This document shows positions 39,657-44,745 of a DNA stretch of 44,745 nt, in pieces; the first letter of the stretch is position 1, and each line of letters opens with the position of its first letter. The notes below the pieces were generated by a model that did not search any database, was not told the origin of the DNA, and worked only from the letters and a program-made list of their open reading frames with translations. A program made the translations under genes and the position numbers. Source of the stretch: an uncultured Actinomycetes bacterium (lineage in GTDB: Bacteria; Actinomycetota; Acidimicrobiia; Acidimicrobiales; SZUA-35); the NCBI GenBank assembly GCA_902826025.1, contig CADEDH010000046.1, forward strand, positions 11,007 to 55,751. The letters are read 5' to 3'.

Positions 39657-40619
39657 TCATCCTCCCAAGGCGGGGAGCTGCTCCTCGTCCTCCACCCGGA
39701 GGCGGAGGAACCGTCCGATGAGGTCGTTCATCACCGTCGGCTGGTCGAAGTGGACCATGTGCCCGGCGTCGGGCACCTCCACGTGGGCGATGTCGGGGAA
39801 CAGGGCGAGGCGGGCCGCGAACTGGTCGTCGGTGAGGCGCACCCGGTCGGCCACCGGGCCGCCGGGGCGGGCCCACCACGTATCCCAGGCCTCGGCTCCG
39901 GTGACGGCCAGGACGGGGACGGTGACATTGGCCCAGCGCTCCTCGAGCGCAGCATGGTTGACCGAGGCGATCCAGTGCCAGGTCCGCTCGTCGTGGCGCC
40001 ACACCCTGCCCCCGTCGGGCCCTGGGATCGTGCCCTCCTCCGCCAGCAGCAGGGCTCGCTCGGGATCGAGGCGGGTGTGGGTGGCAGTGAGACGGGCGGC
40101 GGCGGCCGCGATGTCGGCCTGGGGCCGGTGGCGGGGGGACGCCTTGAGCACCTCGACCATGTTGCGGGCGTGGATCAGGCGGGAGGCGGGCGTGTCGCCC
40201 ACGTGGACCGCCGGCGGCCCCAGCCCTTCGAGCAGCACCAGAGCCCGGGGCCGGTCGGCGTGGAGGCCGGCGTAGTTGGCCACGGTGTGCCCGCCCAGGC
40301 TGTGGCCGATCAGGATGGGGTGCTCCAGGTGGAGGGTGTCGAGCAGGGCAGCCAGATCGGCTACGAAGTGCAGGTCGGAGTAGGCGCCGGGGTGGGTCGA
40401 GCGGCCGTGGCCCCGGGCGTCGAAGGCGAGCACCCGGTAGCGGTCGGTGAGCGGGGCGGTGAGGGGCTCCAGGCTGCGGGCCACGTCGGCCATGCCGTGG
40501 AGGAACACCACGTCGCCCCGGCTGACCCCGCTGGACGGAGGCCCGTAGTCGTACACGGCGAGCCGCTCGCGGCCGAGGTCGATCATCGCGGGCGCGGGCC
40601 AGGGGGTCGGGGTGCTCAC
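39657..40619 (-). CDS. Alpha/beta hydrolase
   Basis: A 320-residue alpha/beta-hydrolase-fold protein. The oxyanion motif is VVFLHGMADVARSLEPL. The nucleophile elbow is ILIGHSLGGHTVANYA, and AFDARGHGRSTHPGAY matches the epoxide-hydrolase/haloperoxidase-like group. The catalytic His is in VEVPDAGHMVHFDQPT, with an acidic residue near VLAVTGAEAWDTWW. The substrate is unknown. GTG 40619 is used; TATCGT ends 8 nt upstream and overlaps a small inverted repeat, suggesting regulated leaderless transcription. Confidence 0.9.
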   Translation of the reverse strand: MSTPTPWPAPAMIDLGRERLAVYDYGPPSSGVSRGDVVFLHGMADVARSLEPLTAPLTDRYRVLAFDARGHGRSTHPGAYSDLHFVADLAALLDTLHLEHPILIGHSLGGHTVANYAGLHADRPRALVLLEGLGPPAVHVGDTPASRLIHARNMVEVLKASPRHRPQADIAAAAARLTATHTRLDPERALLLAEEGTIPGPDGGRVWRHDERTWHWIASVNHAALEERWANVTVPVLAVTGAEAWDTWWARPGGPVADRVRLTDDQFAARLALFPDIAHVEVPDAGHMVHFDQPTVMNDLIGRFLRLRVEDEEQLPALGG

Positions 40620-40627
40620 CCTGGGAG

Positions 40628-40649
40628 ACGATACGGCCTACCCGTATCG
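40628..40649. promoter_or_regulatory. -10 hexamer and palindrome before the alpha/beta hydrolase
   Basis: TATCGT (minus strand, 40628-40633) ends 8 nt before GTG 40619. CGATACGG (40629-40636) and CCGTATCG (40642-40649) form an 8-bp inverted repeat with a 5-nt spacer covering it, a possible operator. Confidence 0.4.
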
Positions 40650-40673
40650 GCCGGGAAAACGCGACATGGCACC

Positions 40674-40722
40674 GAACCTTGTCACCTTGTGCCGCCCTGA
40701 GCGGCACAAGGTGACCAAGTTC
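40674..40722. terminator. Long hairpin between the VOC and hydrolase genes
   Basis: Arms 40674-40695 and 40701-40722 pair over 22 positions with two mismatches. The inner 15 bp (GTCACCTTGTGCCGC) are perfect, with a CCTGA loop. It starts 3 nt beyond the VOC stop on the minus strand. A T-run is seen only farther downstream, so it is either a terminator or an RNA-stabilising stem. Confidence 0.6.
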
Positions 40723-40725
40723 GAC

Positions 40726-41118
40726 CTACAGGTACTGGCCGACGTCGATGCGGTTGCCGTCGGGGTCGGCGAACACGAAGGTGCGCATCTCGTAGTCGGC
40801 GTCACGCAGGGCGCTGACGATCGTGACGCCCTCACTCACCAGGTGCTGATAGAGGGTGGCGGCGTCATTGACCAGGAGATGGGCCACGTTCTCGTCGCGG
40901 GCCTGATGGCCGGGGTCGAGGGCCAGGTGCAGCTCGGCCTGGTCGCGCTCCACGATGGCGAAGCTGACCGGGTTTCCGTTCTCGAATACCGGAACCATGC
41001 CCAACACGTCCCGGTAGAACTCGACGGCCCGCCCGATGTCGCTCACCACCACGGTGGGGGCCAGCCGACCGAAGGCCACGGGATGGGAGGTGGCGGGATG
41101 GGGTGGGGGCGCGCTCAT
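40726..41118 (-). CDS. VOC (glyoxalase/bleomycin-resistance-fold) family protein
   Basis: A 130-residue VOC-superfamily protein. LAPTVVVSDIGRAVEFYRDV plus LGMVP is the canonical opening. QAELHLALDPGHQARDENVA follows, and the end RTFVFADPDGNRIDVGQYL has Asp where metalloenzymes place Glu. It is similar to bleomycin-resistance-like binding proteins; ligand unknown. ATG 41118 is chosen with TACCGT 7 nt upstream. It is divergent from the arr gene by 112 bp. Confidence 0.88.
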   Translation of the reverse strand: MSAPPPHPATSHPVAFGRLAPTVVVSDIGRAVEFYRDVLGMVPVFENGNPVSFAIVERDQAELHLALDPGHQARDENVAHLLVNDAATLYQHLVSEGVTIVSALRDADYEMRTFVFADPDGNRIDVGQYL

Positions 41119-41125
41119 CCCCGCG

Positions 41126-41131
41126 ACGGTA
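41126..41131 (-). promoter_or_regulatory. -10-like hexamer of the VOC gene
   Basis: TACCGT on the minus strand ends 7 nt before ATG 41118; no ribosome binding site. Confidence 0.45.
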
Positions 41132-41217
41132 GCAAGCCGGGGCGGGGCCATCTTCGGCTGTGTCCGCTGTGCGCGGACAGGGGACTGGACTGCGTGTTGC
41201 CGAGTGACCGGCGTTGG

Positions 41218-41223
41218 TAGCGT
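41218..41223 (+). promoter_or_regulatory. -10-like hexamer of arr
   Basis: TAGCGT ends 7 nt before GTG 41231, favouring leaderless expression and the GTG start. Confidence 0.45.
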
Positions 41224-41230
41224 CTCCGTT

Positions 41231-41665
41231 GTGAGCGCCCCGCACGAGCCGGTGCCCTTCGAGGTGTACGAGCCCGGCGTGTACCTACACGGGACGAAGG
41301 CGAACCTCGACGTGGGCGACTTGCTGGTCTCCGGCTACGAGTCGAACTTCGAACAGGGCCGGACGATGAACTACGTCTACTTCACCGCCACTCTTGACGC
41401 CGCCACGTGGGGCGCCGAACTCGCCTCCGGTGAAGGCCGGGGGCGAATCTACGTCGTCGAGCCGATGGGCGAGTTCGAAGACGACCCCAACGTGACCGAC
41501 AAGAAGTTCCCTGGGAACCCGACCCGGTCGTTCCGTAGCCGCGAGGCCGTACGCGTTGCCGGTGAGCTCGTCCACTGGGTTGGCCACTCACCCGAGAAGC
41601 TGCAAGCCATGCGCGATGCCGTCCAACAGACTCTGAGATCGGGAACTGGACAGATCGAGGACTGA
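41231..41665 (+). CDS. arr: Rifampin ADP-ribosyltransferase
   Basis: A 144-residue protein matching Arr enzymes along its whole length. These inactivate rifamycins by ADP-ribosylation from NAD. Signature stretches are YLHGTKANLDVGDLLVSGYE, VYFTATLDAATWGAELASGE, IYVVEPMGEFEDDPNVTDKK and FPGNPTRSFRSREAVRVAGE. The catalytic residues known from the mycobacterial enzyme (His, Tyr, Asp) appear as H20, Y50 and D85. Size equals that of chromosomal Arr proteins. GTG 41231 gives the expected N-terminus. No integron or transposon remains flank it, so it looks like an intrinsic gene. It converges on an APH-like gene. Confidence 0.95.
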   Translation: MSAPHEPVPFEVYEPGVYLHGTKANLDVGDLLVSGYESNFEQGRTMNYVYFTATLDAATWGAELASGEGRGRIYVVEPMGEFEDDPNVTDKKFPGNPTRSFRSREAVRVAGELVHWVGHSPEKLQAMRDAVQQTLRSGTGQIED

Positions 41666-41733
41666 ACCTGCGCGGCACGGAGGCCGGGGCAAGCGCTCTC
41701 GGAAGTCAACCCAGAAATCGCCCGGTGTCGGGG

Positions 41734-42591
41734 CTACTGGGGTGTCCAGGTGGGGGCGGATGTCTCGCCTCGCCAGTACCTGATGCGTCGCCGTGCTTCC
41801 AGGGCATGCAGGGGGCTGTTGGCGCCCCTGCCGATGAGGTTGACGGTGGCAGCCAGGAGGCGGAGCCGGGCGAGGTCGTCGGCCAGTTGATCGGTCCCGA
41901 AGCTGGTGCCGTAGCCGGCCGCGAAATCGGGATAGGCACCGGGCTCCCCGCCCCAACACTCGCTCCAGGTCAGCAGCGCGGCATGATCCCACTGCGGCGG
42001 GCCCAGGCAGATGGTGTCCCAGTCGATGACGATTGGCTGGCCTTGTCGCATGATCACGTTCTGCGGGTGGACGTCGCCGTGGCACACCACAGCGCCACCC
42101 GCCGCCCGGCACCGATCACCCCAGGAGCGCAACTCCTCCCAGCAACCTCGCAGGATCTCGATGTCTGCCACCGCAACAACCCTGGCCACTTCGGCGGCGT
42201 CCAAGCTGGCGTCCAGATCGAGCCAGCTCGCCTCGTCGCACCATGGCAACGGCAACTCATCGGCCAGCACAGCCGGATCGACGTGGTGGAGTCGGTTGAT
42301 CTCTGCCCCGAGGCGCCGGAAGTCGACCGCGATGGAAGGGTCGGGTTGGACGCGCTCCCAGACGGTGAAGGGCCGATCATCCACCACACCCCAATCGACG
42401 AGTTCCGGGAGAGCAATCCCCTGAAGGGCCAGCAGGTTGGCAACCTCTGCCTGGCGTTCGACATCAGCTCCGGGCGGGGCCAGCCGGATCACGAGATCAT
42501 CAACCGTGTAGACCTCATTGGCGCCACTACGAACCAGCTCGACCTCGCACAACCGTCCCAGGGTGCTGGCAATCGACGCTGCAATTCTCAC
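41734..42591 (-). CDS. Aminoglycoside-phosphotransferase-like (APH) family kinase
   Basis: A 285-residue small-molecule kinase. The catalytic loop is VVCHGDVHPQNVIMRQGQPI (HGDxHxxN), followed by the metal-binding IDWDTICLGPPQWDHA. The N-lobe has RSGANEVYTVDDLVIRLAPP with a VIRL-type position for the nucleotide-binding residue. The family phosphorylates antibiotics, but also choline, homoserine or sugars, so resistance is not proven. The start is GTG 42591. It follows the MFS exporter by 22 nt on the same strand, so the two may be co-transcribed, and it converges on arr. Confidence 0.88.
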   Translation of the reverse strand: MRIAASIASTLGRLCEVELVRSGANEVYTVDDLVIRLAPPGADVERQAEVANLLALQGIALPELVDWGVVDDRPFTVWERVQPDPSIAVDFRRLGAEINRLHHVDPAVLADELPLPWCDEASWLDLDASLDAAEVARVVAVADIEILRGCWEELRSWGDRCRAAGGAVVCHGDVHPQNVIMRQGQPIVIDWDTICLGPPQWDHAALLTWSECWGGEPGAYPDFAAGYGTSFGTDQLADDLARLRLLAATVNLIGRGANSPLHALEARRRIRYWRGETSAPTWTPQ

Positions 42592-42613
42592 AGACGAGCG
42601 ACCGAGGTGCTGC

Positions 42614-43879
42614 TCAGCGCACCCGGCGGAGCTCGGGGCGCCAGGCGTTCCAGGCGATGGTGAGCACGATGCCGGTGACGGTCATGATCGTGATGGCCTC
42701 GGGCGGGCCGAGATGCTGGGCCAGCAGCCCGAGCACGAACATGCCGAACGGCAGAGCGCCGATCGCCATCGACACCAGCCCCATGGCCCGGCCCCGCACC
42801 CGCTCGCTCACCACGGTCATGGCGATCGAGCTCTGGGTGGAGCTGAACCCCGACGAGCACAGCGCCGCCGCCATCAGGGCCGGCAGCGCCAGGTGATAGA
42901 CGGGCGCGTGGGCGAACAGGTTGAGGGTGGCCATGGCCGACAGCGTCGCCCCCAGGTACAGCAGCCCCCGCCGGGCCGGGTTCCGTTGCGCCACCGCCAG
43001 CGAGCCCACCATGGTCCCCACCCCGGCCCCGGCCGACAGCAGGGCGGCCTGGAAGGGATCGGCTCCGAGGTTCTTGGCGATCACCGGCACCAACGGGGTG
43101 TGGGAGTAGAAGAAGAAGTTCATCAGCACGGTGACACCGAGCAGCGATACCAACGGCCGCTCGGTGCGTAGCAGCCGCACTCCCTCCATGAAGTCGGCCC
43201 TCAGGGCGGCGGCCGAGACCGGCCCGGCGGCTGAACCATCGGCCCCGCTCCCGGGCTGCGTTCGATCCGGCACCACCACCCGGCGCAGCAGGACGGCTGA
43301 AATGGCGTACAGCCCGGCGATCATCAGATACGTACCCTCCGGCCCCACCCACCGCAGCAGCGCCCCGCCGGCCAGGATCCCAATGGTGGTCCCCGACGAC
43401 ATGGCGAAGGCCTCCATGGCCACCGCGTTGGTGGCCCGCTCCGGACCCACCAGGTCGATCACCAGGGCCCGGCGGGAGGTCATGTCGAGCACCCCGCCCA
43501 CCCCCACGCACAGCATGAGGGCGTACACCATCCACGCAGTCAGGTGGCCCGACCAGCTGACGGCGGCCATCCCCACCGTGATCGGGGTGAGGGCCAGCAG
43601 TTGGCGCATCATCGTGCGCCGTCGATCGAACCGGTCCGACACGACGCCGGCCACGATCCCACCCAGGAACATGGGCAGGAAGAACATGGTGCCCACCAGC
43701 TGCACCCGCAGCGGGGAACCAGTCAGCTCGTTGACGAGGAACGCGCCGAGGAACACCGACAGCTGGCGGGTGGCCGTCCAGCACCAGCCGCTCAGCCACA
43801 GGGTCGGGTACGACGGCACCGAGAAGCAGGCGAACGCTCCCCGCCGTCGAGTGGCGGTCTCCGGTCGGGCCAGCACCAT
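42614..43879 (-). CDS. MFS exporter
   Basis: A 421-residue, 12-helix major facilitator protein of the MFS_3/EntS-like group. It shows TLWLSGWCWTATRQLSVFLG and then motif A (GIVAGVVSDRFDRRRTMMRQ). Helix 5 contains SSGTTIGILAGGALLRWV, and the second half has GAGVGTMVGSLAVAQRNPAR. The start is ATG 43879 with GGAGG about 8 nt upstream. It is likely a drug or metabolite exporter in operon with the APH-like kinase, and divergent from the lipoprotein gene. Confidence 0.91.
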   Translation of the reverse strand: MVLARPETATRRRGAFACFSVPSYPTLWLSGWCWTATRQLSVFLGAFLVNELTGSPLRVQLVGTMFFLPMFLGGIVAGVVSDRFDRRRTMMRQLLALTPITVGMAAVSWSGHLTAWMVYALMLCVGVGGVLDMTSRRALVIDLVGPERATNAVAMEAFAMSSGTTIGILAGGALLRWVGPEGTYLMIAGLYAISAVLLRRVVVPDRTQPGSGADGSAAGPVSAAALRADFMEGVRLLRTERPLVSLLGVTVLMNFFFYSHTPLVPVIAKNLGADPFQAALLSAGAGVGTMVGSLAVAQRNPARRGLLYLGATLSAMATLNLFAHAPVYHLALPALMAAALCSSGFSSTQSSIAMTVVSERVRGRAMGLVSMAIGALPFGMFVLGLLAQHLGPPEAITIMTVTGIVLTIAWNAWRPELRRVR

Positions 43880-43994
43880 GCCGTCACCTCCCCGATCGCC
43901 GGTCCCCGCCGGCGACGCTACCACCGCCGCCCGATCGGTCCCGCATTCGATTCGCCTCCCTGGCCTCAACGGTGCCAACCAACGCTCGACACGC

Positions 43995-44023
43995 TTGTGG
44001 GCGGTACCGCGGTTGGTTATGCT
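43995..44023 (+). promoter_or_regulatory. Housekeeping-type promoter of the solute-binding lipoprotein gene
   Basis: TTGTGG (43995-44000), a 17-nt spacer and TATGCT (44018-44023) make a good -35/-10 pair. Transcription would begin near 44030, leaving a ~43-nt leader with a GGGGGAAAG ribosome site. This contrasts with the leaderless genes elsewhere in the window. Confidence 0.6.
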
Positions 44024-44072
44024 CCACGGCAGTGCCGGCGCGCAGCGGTGGCTCAAGGGGGAAAGAGAACAG

Positions 44073-44745
44073 ATGAGCGCTCCAGGGGGGAGGCTGCTCG
44101 TTGCCGTGTTCACGGGGCTCAGCCTCGTAGCGGCCGCGTGCGGTAGCAGCAGCGACAGCGGCTCGGGCACCGAGACGAACGACAGCGGCGGGGCCACGGC
44201 CACGACCGAGGCTGGTACCACCACGTCGGTGTCGTTGGCCATCGAGGCCGGTGAGTTCAGCGGCGCAGCCATCACCGATCCAGCCGAGCTGCCGAAGGAC
44301 ATGGAGGGCTGGGAGTCGCTGTGGGCGGCCCAACGCGAGGCCGTCGTCACGCGCATCAAGGACAACAAGTGGGGTGTCTCGGCCGACGGCAAGACGCTCA
44401 CCGGTCCTGAAGGCTTCACCGTCGATCTGTCGCAGTGCCCGGCCGGCTGGGACCCCACCGAGGGCCTCACCGACACCGAGATCAAGATCGGCCAGACCCT
44501 GGCCCTGTCGGGCACGCTGGCGGCGGCGGCCAACTACGGCAAAGGCCAAGACGCAATCCTCCAGCACTACGGCGACAAGGGCGCCTTCAAGGACTCCACC
44601 GGCAAAACCCGCAAGGTCAACTACATCGTGAAGGACGACGGCTACGACCCGGCCAAGACCGTCCCCTACGTCGATGAGTTCCTCGACTCGGAGAAGGTGT
44701 TCGGCCAGGTGACCCTGGGTTCGCCCAACACGCTGAAGACCTACG
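44073..44745 (+). CDS. Lipoprotein ABC-transporter solute-binding protein (branched-chain amino acid/amide type), 5' part
   Basis: The first 224 residues of a secreted lipoprotein; the gene runs past the window end. The signal peptide has RLLVAVFTGLSLVAAACGSS with lipobox AAAC (Cys23), then a Ser/Thr/Gly-rich linker to ~55. The mature fold begins at TDTEIKIGQTLALSG, the characteristic first strand of Peripla_BP_6 (LivJ/amide-binding) proteins. It continues with KVNYIVKDDGYDPAKTVPYV and FGQVTLGSPNT. A ~70-residue extra segment containing a Cys lies between linker and fold. The ligand is unknown. ATG 44073 follows a strong ribosome site. Confidence 0.88.
   Translation, partial: MSAPGGRLLVAVFTGLSLVAAACGSSSDSGSGTETNDSGGATATTEAGTTTSVSLAIEAGEFSGAAITDPAELPKDMEGWESLWAAQREAVVTRIKDNKWGVSADGKTLTGPEGFTVDLSQCPAGWDPTEGLTDTEIKIGQTLALSGTLAAAANYGKGQDAILQHYGDKGAFKDSTGKTRKVNYIVKDDGYDPAKTVPYVDEFLDSEKVFGQVTLGSPNTLKTY

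Noticed and set aside
41166-41180. GTCCGCTGTGCGCGGAC inverted repeat upstream of arr as an integron attC or transposon end
   Set aside because: It is a short isolated stem of about 6 bp with no partner site, integrase or target duplication nearby. It may just be a small hairpin.
1-44745. tRNA, rRNA or other structured RNA genes
   Set aside because: No cloverleaf, CCA end or rRNA-like segment was recognised by eye. A covariance-model scan was not possible here.

Overview
This window is high-GC, gene-dense DNA from an actinobacterium (phylum Actinomycetota). An Acidimicrobiia-like lineage is my inference. It rests on base composition, GTG starts, a luciferase-like F420-type oxidoreductase, mycothiol-linked DinB/MDMPI enzymes, a DUF4244/tad cluster beside topA and a DEAH helicase (the arrangement I recall from Mycobacterium tuberculosis), and many apparently leaderless genes. 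I see no rRNA, tRNA, CRISPR array, insertion sequence, prophage or replication origin. It looks like an ordinary chromosomal stretch with accessory patches.

Layout. 1-9000: the 5' part of topA, an anti-sigma-type ATPase, a degenerate photolyase-like protein whose two domains appear in swapped order, a MrfA/Hrq1-type helicase, and a six-gene tad pilus operon on the minus strand with ATGA/GTGA overlaps. 9000-16300: a divergent luciferase-like oxidoreductase/acyl-CoA dehydrogenase pair with a mirror-image promoter, small enzymes (VOC, GNAT, a shortened nitroreductase), PspC, a cysteine-triplet repeat protein, an MDMPI-like protein and a GlxA/FtrA-type AraC regulator. 16300-28500: a fused branched-chain 2-oxoacid dehydrogenase E1, a MarR-MFS pair, a serine hydrolase, an SDR, DinB, NUDIX, Uma2, a membrane acyltransferase-like protein, a methyltransferase-uracil-DNA glycosylase fusion, OsmC and a dienelactone hydrolase.

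28500-32450: a Rieske ring-hydroxylating dioxygenase operon (SMP-30 lactonase, beta and alpha subunits) beside a 3-hydroxyisobutyrate-dehydrogenase-type enzyme. 32500-37400: a transmembrane Ser/Thr kinase with a seven-repeat WD40-like outer domain, overlapping tail to tail with a membrane GGDEF-EAL protein. 37400-44745: a CoA-transferase, a TauD/TfdA dioxygenase, an alpha/beta hydrolase, a VOC protein, a rifampin ADP-ribosyltransferase (arr), an aminoglycoside-phosphotransferase-like kinase, an MFS exporter, and the start of a lipoprotein solute-binding protein.

Two sequence-level themes stand out. About fifteen genes have a TANNNT-like -10 hexamer ending only 6-8 nt before the start codon, which implies widespread leaderless transcription and helps choose starts. 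Several convergent gene junctions are filled with tandem repeats or chains of small hairpins that overlap the flanking stop codons, probably acting as bidirectional terminators. The best candidates for undescribed biology are the permuted photolyase-like protein, the cysteine-triplet repeat protein with its coupled 41-residue ORF, the methyltransferase-Mug fusion and the hairpin arrays.
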